This document shows, in pieces, positions 47,490-59,329 of a stretch of DNA of 64,000 nt; positions within the stretch are counted from its first letter, which is position 1; each line of letters begins with the position of its first letter. Both the position numbers and the translations under genes were made by a program. Under the pieces are notes generated by a model. The model was given only the letters and a program-made list of their open reading frames with translations. It did no database searches and was not told the DNA's origin. The DNA lies in assembly GCF_000002425.4 (NCBI RefSeq), contig NC_037254.1, positions 13,151,756-13,215,755 of the forward strand, given 5' to 3'. The DNA is from Physcomitrium patens (taxonomy: Eukaryota > Streptophyta > Bryopsida > Funariales > Funariaceae).

Positions 47490-48741
47490 CTCTATACAGT
47501 TTTGGAAAACGTCCTTTACGTTAAAAGATCTTCTAAGAGGCATGAATTCCAAAGAACCAATATGAGTCCAATTGAAAGAACAATCTTATCCATTGAAAGA
47601 ACCAATTTTACAGGCTCCCTCAAATTCAATTCCAGTAGCTTTATCAATTTCCAATATAGAAAAAACCAATTTACCTGCGTCGATATCTAGGACTAGGAAG
47701 AAGAAACGGACATTGAAAATTACCACTAATACAGAACCATATGATATTCTAAAATATTTGGGCACCATATAGGCCACGATCTCTATGAAGCAACTATTGG
47801 TGGTAGTACCTAAGTGCCAAATTATCTTAAATTCTTCATTAATTCGTCGTAGGTCTCAAAATAAAGAAATCCAAGAAGTAAGTTTGAATCTCGATCCGAG
47901 TGCACCAATGATTGATATCTCAATTGATAGAGTGTTACTATCGGGAGTGCAAGTAAATGGAGGATCTAGTGTAAATCTTATGAATGTCGCTACAATGGAG
48001 GAATTGGGTTTGAATCACCTATTGCCTACTACAATAGTTTTGAAAATGGCTGATTCTAGTCGAGTTAAATCTATGGGTATTTTACGAACTATTGATACAG
48101 TAATTACGGAGATTACCTGTAGAATTGATTATATTATTTTTCAATTACGAAGCTCTATATTATCATACCTAATTTTATTGGGGCGACCATGGTTGTATCA
48201 AGCTAAAGCTCGAAATGACTGGGACCATGGTACATTCACAATTGAAAAAGATAATATTAAAATTATGCTTCAAATGTACCCTGTCCAATATCACAGAAAA
48301 ATTGAAGTTTCCAGTTCAAAATTTACGTTGAATTGTAAAGATGAATCTACAGAAGAAGAAATTAGTGCACCTGACCCAATTTATGCTAATACAAGGCAAG
48401 TTGTCGAGCACACTAGAATGAAATATCAATATAGGGGACCAAGAAAAAATTTAGTTCCTCCAGATGTTATTGATGATTCTGATCATATGATTGTATATTG
48501 GATGAATAGACAGGATATTAATCACGTTAGTCCTATAGAATTGGAGTTGAAAAGTTCTAATTTGTCAAATTTTATGAAAGATTCTAGAATTGAACAAAAT
48601 ATTATTTCACAGACTCCTAAATTTTTACGATGTCAACTAATTAATTTAGGTACAGGGAAGGCTCTCCAAATCATTCAGATTTACGACGGTATAAAAAGCA
48701 AGGAGAAAGAAATTTGGGTGGATTACTTTTTGAATGCATAA
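47490..48741 (+). pseudogene. Element H gag tail and protease
   Basis: After element F, the gag tail continues (SNSIPVALSISNIEKTNL, then RTRKKKRTLKI). A 318-codon frame (47785-48741) contains the protease line GVQVNGGSSVNLMNVATME, where the catalytic Asp of the usual VDGGSS is Asn. LLGRPWLYQAKARNDWDHG, the usual end block, follows. The lost Asp implies an inactive protease. Confidence 0.75.
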
Positions 48742-50110
48742 AACTGCTTTTGCATAGTTCTATGCGGATTTGAAAGGAATTCCAGCTGAAGTTTGTGAGC
48801 ATCGAATTATATTGGAGGAGAACGCTACACCAGTACATAAAAGACAATATCGACTTAATCCAAAATACTCACTTATGGTAAAAGAAGAACTGAATAAACT
48901 CTTGGAGATTGGATTTATCTATCCAGTTCCTTTCAATGAATGGATTTTATCAATTGTTATGGTACCGAAAAAGAATGGAAAAATTTACATCTATCAAGAT
49001 TTCCATAAATTAAATGCAGCTATCAAGAAGGATTATTTTCCTTTACTATTCATGGATAGTATATTGGATGCTTCTATTAGATATGAATGTTATTCATTTC
49101 TTGATGGATTCTCCAGTTATAATCAAGTTAAAATTGTAAAAGAAGATTAGTTAAAAACTACTTTTACTACGGATTAGGGGACCTTTGCCTATAAGGATAT
49201 GCCGTTTGGACTTTGTAATGCACCCACTATATTTCAAAGGATAATGACATAAGTGTTCGAAGATTATCTATGAATTTCAATAAAAATATTTCTAGATGAT
49301 TTCTATACATTTAGTACGAGAGCCAGGCATTTAGAATGTCTAGGTCAATGTTTGCATCAATGTACCAAATATGGAATTTTTTTAAATTTGAAAAAGTTCC
49401 AATTTGGTGTGTCTTTTGATAAACTGTTGGATCATATAGTTTTGATGGTAGGCATTGCTACTGATCCCTATAAAATAAAGATTATAGTAGAATTAAAGCA
49501 ACCAAACATTATTATGGACGTTCGAGCATTTGTCGGTCATGTCAGTTATTATCGGTGATTTATCTATCTATTTGTAATTATATACCTTTTCTTGATAAAT
49601 CTCTTGAAAAAACCACCAACCGATGGAACTAGTCCATTTTGGACAAAGGAATGTACAATTGCATTCAAAACATTGAAACAAAAATTGATTTTAGCACCAA
49701 TATTGGTGGCACCTTGTTGGAAAAAACCATTCCAAGTTTATGTGGATGCATCTAATGTCGCGATTGGTTCTGTGCTAAGCCAGAAAGATGACCACGGTTT
49801 TGATCATCCTATTTATTATGCAAGTCATGAATTGGTAGCAACTGGAAGAAATTATACAATAATCGAAAGAGAAGCATTAGGGATAATTTATTTCGTACAA
49901 AAGTTTTGACATTATCTTCTTGGTTATAAATTTGTTTTCCATGTCGACCATGATGCTCTAAAATATATGATTAATAAGCCTCAATTGAGTGGTTGTATTG
50001 CACGATGGATTTTATTCTTGCAGAAATTTGACTTTACTATTTAGGTAAGCCCAGAAAAATCACATTCCAATGTAGACCATTTATCTCAGATATCCAATAT
50101 ATTAGGTAAT
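48742..50110 (+). pseudogene. Element H reverse transcriptase and RNase H
   Basis: HRIILEENATPVHKRQYRLN opens the RT. MVPKKNGKIYIYQDFHKLN, FLDGFSSYNQVKI, KDMPFGLCNAPTIFQRIM and the active site KIFLDDFYTFS follow, with FLDD keeping both Asp. The connection is VRAFVGHVSYYR, then RNase H (FQVYVDASNVAIGSVLSQ, TIIEREALGIIYFVQKF and FHVDHDALKYM). Stops occur where Trp, Gln and Arg are expected. Confidence 0.8.
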
Positions 50111-50339
50111 GAACCCATTAACAATGCACTACCCAATGCGGAACTGTTTGCGGTAGATGTAATTACTCCGAAGTATAGTGAAATAATTCAATACTTGATA
50201 TTTCAAACCTTTCCACCCAATTTTAATAAAAAACTTAAACGATGCTTAATATTAAAATATGCACCTTATACGATGATTGGTGAAGCTTTATATAAACAAA
50301 GTAAGGGTGGAGTTTTACAATGCTATATTTATCAGATTG

Positions 50340-51421
50340 AAGTGAGTATTATATTAGAAGGTTGCCACTTAGACAGTTGTCGTGGATATTTTGCGAGGGA
50401 TAGCACGGCTTGTAAAGCTTTCCATGCTGGTTATTGGTAGCCAACAATGTTTGCAGATGCCCACCAATTTGTCTGTCATTGTGATCCATGTCAGAAAATG
50501 GTTTGACTTACTGGAACTTCAGCAATGCCATTGGTACCAATTCTGGCTCAAACGCCTTTTGAAAAATGGGAAATTGATTTAGTGGGACCAATTGCACTAG
50601 CCTTGAGAAATGGATAAAAATAGTATATACAAGTAGCAATGGATTACGTAACAAAATGGGCTGAAGCCATAGCTACAAAAATCGATAGTGCAAGTACAAT
50701 AGCAACCTTTTTGTATGAAAATATTATTACACGGTTCAGTTGTCTATGAGAATTGGCTAGTGATCAAAAAACTCATTTTATAAATGGTACAACCGAAACA
50801 CTTTCGACTAAATACGAGATAAAACATTAGAAGATTACATCGTATCAGCCTAGAGCCAATGGACAAATGAAAAAGACTAATGGAATTTTATGTAAAATCT
50901 TAACAAAAACAGTTTCAGGAGCGGGAACAAATTGGGGCACTAAGTTATTCGCAGCTTTATGGACATACCGTATTGTGTATAAAGTTACCACCAATGCTAC
51001 CCCTTTCCAGTTGGTTTATGGTCAGGAAGCAATATTACCTATTGAATTGGAAGTCCAAAGTTAACGAATTTCTATAAATACTAGATTGAAAGATCAGGAT
51101 TCATTATGGCACCATTAAGAAGAATTAAAAAAATTAGATGAAACTATAGCCAATGCATTAATGATCATGGAAACTATACAAAAACGAAGGAAGACTTATT
51201 ATGATAGTAAGCTTAGACCAAAGGCTTTTATGCCAAATGATTTGGTACTTCTTTATGATAGTCGATTTAAAAAATTTCTAGGAAAATATCAAGTTCGATG
51301 GCATGGACTATATCGAGTTATTGACGGATTTCCAAATAGTACAGTACAATTGGAAGATTTTATGGATACTAAATTTATGACACGGATCAATGGCAATCGG
51401 CTTAAACTTTACTATACATAA
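50340..51421 (+). pseudogene. Element H integrase
   Basis: A decayed zinc-binding region (GYWWPTMFADAHQFVCHCD) precedes the core: EIDLVGPIALALRNG (first Asp), ELASDQKTHFING (second Asp) and PRANGQMKKTNGIL, where the catalytic Glu of the usual GQVE(K/R)TN has become Lys. C-terminal frames 50867-51064 and 51161-51421 (PKAFMPNDLVLLYDSRFKKF, then GNRLKLYYT) end the pol region. No chromodomain follows. Confidence 0.8.
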
Positions 51422-51527
51422 ATTCGAGATGGATTTTCTATTATAAAAGGAGGGGGAGTCGATCCAATTGATTGAACTATAGTAAGAAGTAGGAGGGGGA
51501 CTCTTGACAAGCATCGTGTTTTTTTTT

Positions 51528-51758
51528 ATGGTTAAGAAGGAGTGGATGGCAGAAAAGGAGAAGATGGCGAACATGGTGTCTGAGAAAGCAAGGATGGAGA
51601 CCGATTGGAAGGAACGGCAAGAGCGGTTGCAAGTAGAGGTTGCGATGTTGTAGACTAAACTAGCTGCATTAGAGCAGGAGGCCAATAATTTAGTATGGAC
51701 CAATATGCCAGTTTTAGCGACAACACCTTCGGAAATATATGCTGCTATATCTTTATAA
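51528..51758 (+). pseudogene. Element H coiled-coil accessory frame, unknown function
   Basis: From an ATG at 51528 the plus strand reads 76 codons with one internal TAG. It is rich in Lys, Glu, Met and Arg (EKEKMANMVSEKARMETDW, then WKERQERLQVEVAML, a TAG, TKLAALEQEANNL). Hydrophobic residues at spacings of three to four suggest a coiled coil. It starts about 107 bp after the pol stop, on the same strand. Accessory frames in this position are known for Athila/Tat elements, but I do not recognise this one. Confidence 0.45.
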
Positions 51759-52014
51759 GTTGAGGCTAAATAATGTTTGCGAGGGCATTGCATAATTAAG
51801 AGTGGGGCTATGTAGAATAAATAAATAAATTTTGTGGTAAGTTACTGGTTGGTTATTGATAACCTTGAAAATTAGATTGATAGATAGGCAGTTTAGTTGA
51901 TAACAATAAGTTGTTAGTAGAATAAATGGTTAAAAATTCAAAGAGTCATAACCTTTGGAATCCATTGTCCGACGGTCCATCTTTTGATAAGAGAAAGAGG
52001 TTGAAGAAAGGGAG

Positions 52015-52215
52015 ATTGGGGCCAGACTGTGATAGTTATAAGCTGAGGCAAGCTTGGTGCTACCTCTTTTTGTTTCTTTGTTATTGACGAGTAATGGATA
52101 GTTTTTGAATACTGAGAAGTTAGTCTGGAGTGCTAGACTTTGAAAATCTTAAGTCGAGGGACCAAACTGTGAGAGTCGTAAGCCAGTGTAAGCTTGGTGC
52201 TACCTCTTTATTTTC
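52015..52215 (+). repeat. Tandem duplication in the 3' non-coding part of H
   Basis: The phrase ccagactgtgatagttataag...aagcttggtgctacctcttt occurs at about 52021-52072 and again, slightly changed, at about 52158-52207. The two copies are offset by roughly 135 bp. No function is evident. Confidence 0.7.
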
Positions 52216-52508
52216 TTTACTTTTATTATTTTCTTATGAAGAATTATGATTGAGAGAAGTATTATTGAAACTGTGATTAGAATATTGTGAAATATGACTT
52301 TGGACTAACCGTTTTGGAAAAAATCTGTGACCTTCAGAATTAAAATTATTGGATTATGTTGTGTTAAGTAAAGATATTGAATTCTATGTGATTAATTGAG
52401 AAATTGAATATAATAAGAAAGTTGGAGATCAATAATTGAATATATATATAAACTACAAAGAAAATAAGTGGAAGATGAGCTAATAAGAATATGGAAGTAT
52501 TGTTGAAT

Positions 52509-52719
52509 TGATAGTCAAAGAATGGATTATGTGTTGAATTAAGACGGAAGTAATAAGCTTTAGTGTTTTGTAGTTTGATAATTGATTTTAGATAGCTAGA
52601 GTACAGTCAATTGTGACACTTATAGACCGAATTCATATAACCAGTCTTTCTCCGTGTTCGAACCCACCTCTATTAATTCAATTGCTTTGGTATATTAAAG
52701 CTTAAATATAATGAGAACA
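52509..52719 (+). repeat. 3' LTR of element H
   Basis: It starts tgatagtcaaagaat and ends atgagaaca and is 211 bp, equal to the 5' copy. The remaining piece of LTR G follows directly. Confidence 0.75.
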
Positions 52720-53185
52720 ATAGAGATATTGGCATTGGAATTTCAACATTTAGATTGGAGTAGGAGGTTGGCCAACACTTAGGTGGATTTTAGGATTTTT
52801 CTTCTATTTGGTAAGTACAATTATCTTCAAATTTTGTGTACTTTTTGCTAACTTAGGTTTTAAAAAATATACAAATTATTAAGCAAAATTAATAGTTTAA
52901 TTGATAGATATTGAATTTCTAAATAATACTAGGATTAAATTGAATTAATTAGGATTTGATTAGGATTTGGTTTAGAATTTAGGATTTTTTTAGGATTTAG
53001 TTTAGAATTTAGGATTTTTTTAGGATTTGATTTAGAATTTGATTTGAGATCTAGAATTTGTTTTAGGATTTGATTTAGAGTTTAGGATTTATCTAATATA
53101 TGATTAAAGTCTATTAGAATTTTAATTAAAATTAAATTTGAACTTGATTGAGATTTATTTAAGATATATTTGTGATTATGTAGCA
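52720..53185 (+). mobile_element. Family-D LTR G, right part
   Basis: It continues the family-D sequence in plus orientation from the attggcattg phrase through an inverted telomere-like tract (ttaggatttggtttagaat units, about 52915-53080). It stops near tttgtgattat, short of the family's end. Element E resumes with its C-terminal region. A deletion therefore removed the LTR end and part of E's integrase. Confidence 0.65.
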
Positions 53186-53189
53186 AGTA

Positions 53190-53645
53190 GAATTATCTCA
53201 CAGAACTTGCTACTTACTACATCAACCCAAATCCATAAACTAACATCTCTATAGTTTGGACCTTTCTATATTTCTACAATGATTTTTATTATTGTATACC
53301 ACCTCGACCTTCCACCACATATTCAGGTCTATTCAATCTTCCATATTTTGCAGCTGAAGGAATTTTATACTAAGTCAAAGTGCTTTTCAGATCAACATCA
53401 ACTACCACCACCACCAATTGTACTTGATGACCAATAAGAATATGAAGTTGATAGCATTTTGGAGCATTACTACTTTCATTGTGATAATGGACATCCACAA
53501 CTTTAGTATAAAGTTCTTTGGAAAGGTTATCACATTCACAATACAACATAGGAACCTACACAAAACCTCATCTATTGCGAAGAGACAATTTGGATATACC
53601 ATGAAGAGCAAAATGAAGACGTTTTGCATTAGTAGAGAGAGATTA
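53190..53645 (+). pseudogene. Element E integrase end and chromodomain
   Basis: Plus-strand translation reads QLPPPPIVLDD, then EYEVDSILEHYYFHCDNG, QYKVLWKGYHIHNTT and, after a stop in place of Trp, EPTQNLIYCEETIWIYHEE. This is a chromodomain with the W-K-G-Y core. The catalytic integrase core between 36228 and here has been lost. Confidence 0.75.
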
Positions 53646-53647
53646 AC

Positions 53648-54150
53648 TATAATAAGGTATAGATAAGATAATTATATAGATAGTTAGAACTATGGAAGTT
53701 TCTAAAATTGAGATTAGATTAGTAGACCAAATAGGATCCACCATGGAATATTTTAGAAAGAATTTTAGGAAGTTATCTAGGTAGAATCCATCATAGAATC
53801 TTTTAAAAAAAGAATTTAAGATGATTATCTAGGTGGAACTTATCACCTAAGAACATTCTAGAAAGTCCAAGGTATTAGGATAAGGTATAAATAGGACTAA
53901 CTAGGGTCTTTTGAGGCATCTAGTCAAATATGGCTTTGCATCCTTTTACTTAACAAAATTTGGTTTTGCATCTTTTTATTCATTTTTCTTTTGTTTTGTT
54001 TCCATTTGCTCAGTTTTATCTTTTATGTCCTATTCTATTTAGTTTTTTTCACTTTTATTTTGGTTTGTTTTATCCTATTTTGTGATGAGGCTTTATGTTG
54101 CTATGGATTATGAGGATCTTAGATTTTTGAGATAGTCTGGTTGTGTTTCA
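53648..54150 (+). repeat. 3' LTR of element E
   Basis: It begins tataataaggtata and ends gttgtgtttca. Some stretches are duplicated relative to the 5' LTR (for example ttttatctaac/aaaatttggttttgcatc near 53940-53980), which makes it about 60 bp longer. Confidence 0.75.
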
Positions 54151-54223
54151 CATATGGCCATTGATCTATTGATATTTTATCACCATTTACTTCAATTTTG
54201 GATATTCTAAAGTCTATTCATTG

Positions 54224-54261
<38 letters not shown>

Positions 54262-55085
54262 TCTTAAAATTTACAATTACAACATTGTCAAGCTTTAAAT
54301 TACAATGAACCACTTTTATATCATGGAGATAAGTTATTGCATTAAAAATTTGAATCATCACATTAATTTTGTTTAAAAATAATATCTTTAAAGATTGATT
54401 ATGACATAATAAAGCAAATAAACTTATATAATATTTTTTCATACCAATTATTATTTCTCCATATTGATTTGGATCAACATTAACAATATAATAATACACC
54501 TTGATAATATTTGGATTATTTATATGTGATATGATTTTTGCTTCTATTTCAAGTCGAACTTTGTCTTGAATTTTTTCAAAAGAAATTATCTTTATAATAC
54601 TTTCAAACTCCAGCCATGTTATGACATATACTACAAGTTTTGGCCTTTCTTTCAAATTTTGAGATTTTTCTTTATGTTTAGGTTTAGAAAAATCTTTAAG
54701 AAAACTCATAAATTCTTTTATTCTACATTCAAATTTTTGAATGCAAGATTGTTATTCTAATATGTAATTGATCAATTTCAAAGCATTCATATTATTAGAG
54801 ACATTTTTAACTATATTTTTTGACTTCTCAAGAAATATCAAGTCCATCTTTAACACTTTTTAAACCACATGGATCAAATTTGTTACATCCATTCACTTCC
54901 ATCTTTTGATATAATCGCCTTTGACAATAATATCTTGAATCATATTACAAAACCATTGTAATTCTAAAAGCATCTCCTTAAATATTTCTTGATTAGATCT
55001 TTGCATTAATATTATTTTTTTTCAATCTCTTGAATAGTTCTTTATCATTGAATTTGTTTTTACCACAATTCAAGATAAGTCTAAT
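54151..55085 (-). pseudogene. Kinase-NB-ARC-LRR receptor, segment 1 (N-terminus and kinase)
   Basis: From about 55085 downward the minus strand gives a leader region (MLLELQWFCNMIQDI and others, with stops). A 163-codon frame (54709-54218) follows: beta-3-like IIKIISFEK, alpha-C line RLEIEAKIISHINNPNIIKV, and the catalytic loop VVHCNLKLDN (residues 133-142), where the HxD Asp is Asn. A long AT repeat interrupts the next stretch, then DFG appears as DFR (54206-54214) and the piece ends with SIDQWPY at element E. The kinase would phosphorylate partners in defence signalling. Two catalytic motifs are altered, so it is dead. Confidence 0.8.
54225..54259. repeat. AT microsatellite inside the kinase remnant
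   Basis: About 17 AT units lie between the catalytic loop and the DFG motif on the minus strand. They shift the frame and replace the residues usually found there. Confidence 0.9.
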
Positions 55086-56233
55086 ATTAAATTATTTTAT
55101 TATTATAAATAATAAATAAAATCTATCATGTACTATTAAACTATTATTTTAATATAAATTTCATTATAAAATATCTACAACCTCATTCATATTCAAATAT
55201 CTATAATTAAAGATTAACAACACAAAATAACTACAATCTAAAAATTAAGTTTTGAAACTACACCTATTTTAAAGTTAAATGATCAAAAATGCCTACGAAC
55301 AAAAATGAATCTCCATTGATTGAAAGTCTACTTTAGTACACAAGTATATAATTTTAAAAAAAAATGTAATAATTTTCTATTAATATTTGATTTATGTCCA
55401 TTCATATAATAATGCTTCTAATTGTGAGTTAGATAAAACCTCTAGTAGATAGTTGACTCTAACTCATAATTGCTAATTAATTTATGAAATGATTAAATTA
55501 AGTTACTTTTGTATTCTTATTAAGAACTTAAATTTTTTTAATTAATTAAATTCCTATCCACAAAACTACCATCAATAATACAAACTACATACACTTGAAA
55601 GAGGATTGTTTTTATAATTTTAATATTATTTTTATTTCTATTTAATTGTCTAGTAATAAAAATTCATTCAAATGAAATATCATCTAAGACAACTTCTCAT
55701 ACATGAATAAATTTTTATTTAAGAATGATTTCTCATGCATGAATGAGAATTCATCTACTTAGGCAAATTTCATCTACAATTTATCATTGATTAAAATTCA
55801 TCCAACATACAAATGTTCATCCATAACCTAATTCAACCCTAATCCTAATTTGTTTAAACCTTAACTTCACATCATTCTCTACCTTCTGGAAAGGCAAGTA
55901 GTCACCTTGCTCTACCACATTGCCATTGCTGCTGCTATGACTCATAAATCTTAATGTCCACTTTCATCTCCCTGTAGATTTATTGTTACAAAAATCAGCA
56001 GACTAAGAATGTGATGATTTTGCTTGCAGGTAAAACTGGTGCGGCAGCTGCACTGTGATGTAAGAGTAAGAGCCAAGCTACTTAGTTCTATTTGCTTGCT
56101 TCTTTCTCTGCCTACTACTTTATCCATCCACTTTATACATACATTTATTATTCATTTCTCTATTCTAAAGTCTAATTTCATATTATTATATTTACCATTT
56201 TTAACTAGATTTTTTTTAAAAATTATGATTAGT

Positions 56234-56237
<4 letters not shown>

Positions 56238-56268
<31 letters not shown>
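56238..56268. repeat. AT microsatellite
   Basis: About 15 AT units in AT-rich intergenic DNA. Confidence 0.9.
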
Positions 56269-56273
<5 letters not shown>

Positions 56274-58833
56274 TTTGAAGTAATATTTGAAAACACCTTG
56301 TGGCATTAAAGAAACATTTGTAATTAGAAATCAACTTTAAAAGGTCATCGTAAAAATATTTTATAAAGATTTTTAAATTTGGGCGCATCAAAAGTACATT
56401 AAGAAGTCTTTTTGATGTTAAAGAAGGGTCTTTAGAAAGATTCTTTAGAACATATTATCTTATATTAGAAGAATTAGTAAAAAAAATTCATAAGAGAGAT
56501 TAATATGTACATTTTATTTATATAAAAAGTTCATTAATTTTTGCTTAATAAGCGACAAGGTGTGGCAAGTTTTTAGAGTGTTAAATTCAAAAAGCAAGGA
56601 ATTAGAAAATTGCTCAAATATATCAATAATCTTTGATAGAAAGACAACTTTTCTATGATAGCTATAAGTAAGATGATCTAAGTAATTGTCACTTCACTTT
56701 TTACTTTCTTTACAATACACATTGGTTTCTTTACAATAGAGTGGTAAATTAAAATATGGAAGAATTAATATTAAAGAAAACCAATGGTAGTGGATATAAG
56801 AAGTAAGATGGAATGTTTAAAGATTGTGTAGGAGGAACTTGCTACTTAATTAGAGAGATGGTGCAAATTGGTGTGACCATGTATCATCCATTTCATAGAA
56901 TTAGAACCTAGCTTTCATAATTTTAAGTTATATATATTTGGAACATAAATTTAATTTATTCTAAAAATAATATTTTATAATCAAAATACATATATATTTT
57001 TATATAAACTATCTATTTTATTTTCATAATGTGAGCAAGTCTAAATGCAAAGCTTATTTTATTTTTATTTTTTTACATAGTCTAAAAAGGATTCTTTTTT
57101 AATTATAAAAGCTGCATATTTTCTTAACTACAGAATTTTTGAAGATTTTAAATATGCCATTAGAATCAATAGCATCAAATGTAAGGAAACATGTCAATCT
57201 TAATTTATAAAAAGACAAAGAAAAAAAATAAAAAAAAATAAAAAAACCAATAAAATTAAGTATTAAATTAGAGAGCTTGTATTTAAAACTTTAAAAAATT
57301 AAACAGCATTCAAGTCTACTTTTATATTTTTAAATTCTAAAAATAAGAGCAAAGAAAAAATTAAAAATTAAAAAATCTAATCATTTCTAATAAAAACTCA
57401 AAAATAAAACCAGTCGAATCCTTAATATCTACAAATCCATACACTTTTAAAGCAATTCAAATACATATTTGGATTTAAAAATCCTAAAATTTCTACAAAT
57501 ATAAATTTAAAACTTATAAAAGATCTTATATGCAAAAAATCAAAATCCTAAAGTCTAAATCAAAGTAATTTTATTTTGCAAACTAGAAAATTATAAAGCA
57601 AGTTACTTACACCATTGAAATCTTAGATTTCAAAATAAGAAGGTAGGTCAAGTAAAATTTAAAAAATAAGGATGTCAAAAAATTTAAGACATCTATGTAA
57701 TTCTAAATGCTATATTTTAAATTCAAAATCAAATTATATGTATTGCAAAAATTTTAGAAATTGATTATTCTTACTTTACTAAGAAATTTGTAAATATTAA
57801 AAATAGAAAAAAAAGAAAAAAAAGAAAAAAAAGAAAGTAGATTATCTTTTTATAAAAAAACCAAAACTAAAATAAAAATTAAAATATTGTAGAATTTGTT
57901 TTAATTCTAAATCTTAAAAATCCTATATCCAAAATTCTAAAAATTTTCTATTCTAAATCTTAAAAATCATATATCAAAAATTCTAAGTTCCAATTTTATT
58001 TTTTATTTTTACATATAGTATTAAAAAAGTCATTTTTCAACTTTTAAAGTCTTATATTTTTTTAATTATAGACTTGCAAAAAAATTCAAACATACTATTA
58101 AAATCAAAATCATCAAAAATAGAAAGATATGTCAATTTAAAATTCTAATTAGATAAATTTTTTTAAAATTAATAAAAATAATAAGAAAGTATTTGATGAA
58201 AGCTTTTATATCTACAACTCGAAAAACTTATAGAGCATTCTTAATCTACAACTAAATTTGTAGATTCCTAAAAATAAAAATATAATTGAAATCAAATCTT
58301 ACTCTAAAAACCATTAAAATCTTAAAATCTCAAAATTAGTAAGACTATATCAAAACTAAAATAAATTAGGATTTTAATAGATGTAAATCATCCATATAAT
58401 CCTAAATCTTAAGGAATAAATTCTAAAATTAAATGTTTTATATATAATATAAACATATATTATTATAAAATAGTTATAATATAGCTAGTGAAAAAGATTC
58501 TATTTGAAATTAGTTACATTTTTTTCATAGTATAAATACGTCTAAAGATAAAAATAATTTTTTAAAAAATGACAATGTAAAAAAAAGTATATAAGAATAA
58601 TAAATAGATAGGTAGGCGACTTTAAATCATTATTTTTTAAATGTCAAAAACCTTTAAAAAAAGTCCTTATAATCCTCAAATCTTAAATTATAAATTATAA
58701 ATTTTAGTTGAAATTTTGAAAGATCTACATCTTCTAAACCAAAGACTTGCTAAAGAACTATAATATACTACTAGAATCATAAGTATCAAAAAGATAGAAA
58801 TAATACATTTTTAAAAAAAATCAAGAAAGATAA

Positions 58834-58841
58834 AATATATG

Positions 58842-58899
<58 letters not shown>
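58834..58899. repeat. Compound AT/AG microsatellite
   Basis: An AT run of about 30 bp passes directly into about 17 AG units. Confidence 0.9.
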
Positions 58900-58902
<3 letters not shown>

Positions 58903-59329
58903 TTAAATTCCATGTATCTAAAATTTAAAAAGATCAAAGAACATTCTAAGCATATCATTAGATTTGTAGAATCTAAAAATAAAAAGGTATATCAAATCAA
59001 AACTTACAAAAATCTTCTTATTTATATATTCACCTTAAAAATTAAATTTATTAAATACTTTGTATTCACATGTCCATATACTTATAGCTAATCTTAAATA
59101 CATGTTTGGATTTTGCAACTCTAAAATAAAAACACTTATATATAATAGGTTGAAAGTTAAAACTTTAAAGCTCAAATCAATTTAGCAATATTATTTAAAT
59201 TAAGTACTTATAGAGTATACTTGTAGATTTATACTATGATAATTCTATATCTTAAAAATAAAGAATTGTATCAACTTTTATTTGAAATATAAAGATTTCA
59301 AAAAATTGACCATATTGATGTAATTATAA

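Larger units (their letters stand above)
36752..52719 (+). mobile_element. LTR retrotransposon H (Athila/Tat-like gypsy), host of F
   Basis: Short LTRs at 36752-36962 and 52509-52719 (211 bp each) flank gag, protease, RT, RNase H and integrase on the plus strand. No chromodomain is seen. The primer site fits tRNA-Asp, as in Athila/Tat elements. A coiled-coil frame lies near the 3' end. Element F (39054-47484) sits at the gag/protease boundary, leaving about 7.5 kb for H. No clean target duplication is found; about 335 bp of LTR G is missing at the insertion site. Confidence 0.75.
30521..54150 (+). mobile_element. LTR retrotransposon E (Ty3/gypsy chromovirus), host of a deep nest
   Basis: LTRs at 30521-30962 and 53648-54150 flank plus-strand gag, protease, RT, RNase H, integrase and a chromodomain. 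Flanks are tatat (30516-30520) and catat (54151-54155), a 4-of-5 duplication. A primer site resembling initiator Met follows the 5' LTR. Two family-D LTRs interrupt it (32654-34282; and G, from 36229, itself split by H and F). Only about 5 to 6 kb of the 23.6 kb is E itself. It splits the kinase domain of the receptor gene. Confidence 0.8.
55090..59320. other. AT-rich intergenic DNA
   Basis: No gene or element end is recognised. A somewhat GC-richer stretch at about 55860-56130 has no recognisable protein. The rest is very AT-rich with repeated short phrases such as attctaaaaat and aaaaagaaaa (57808-57835). Confidence 0.5.

Noticed and set aside
52015..52215. tRNA-like or small RNA genes
   Set aside because: The repeated phrase does not fold into a cloverleaf by eye and lacks the conserved T-loop sequence.
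54218..54709. Stand-alone small kinase gene
   Set aside because: It ends just past DFG at element E, and the C-lobe continues in frame at 30520, so it is part of the split receptor.
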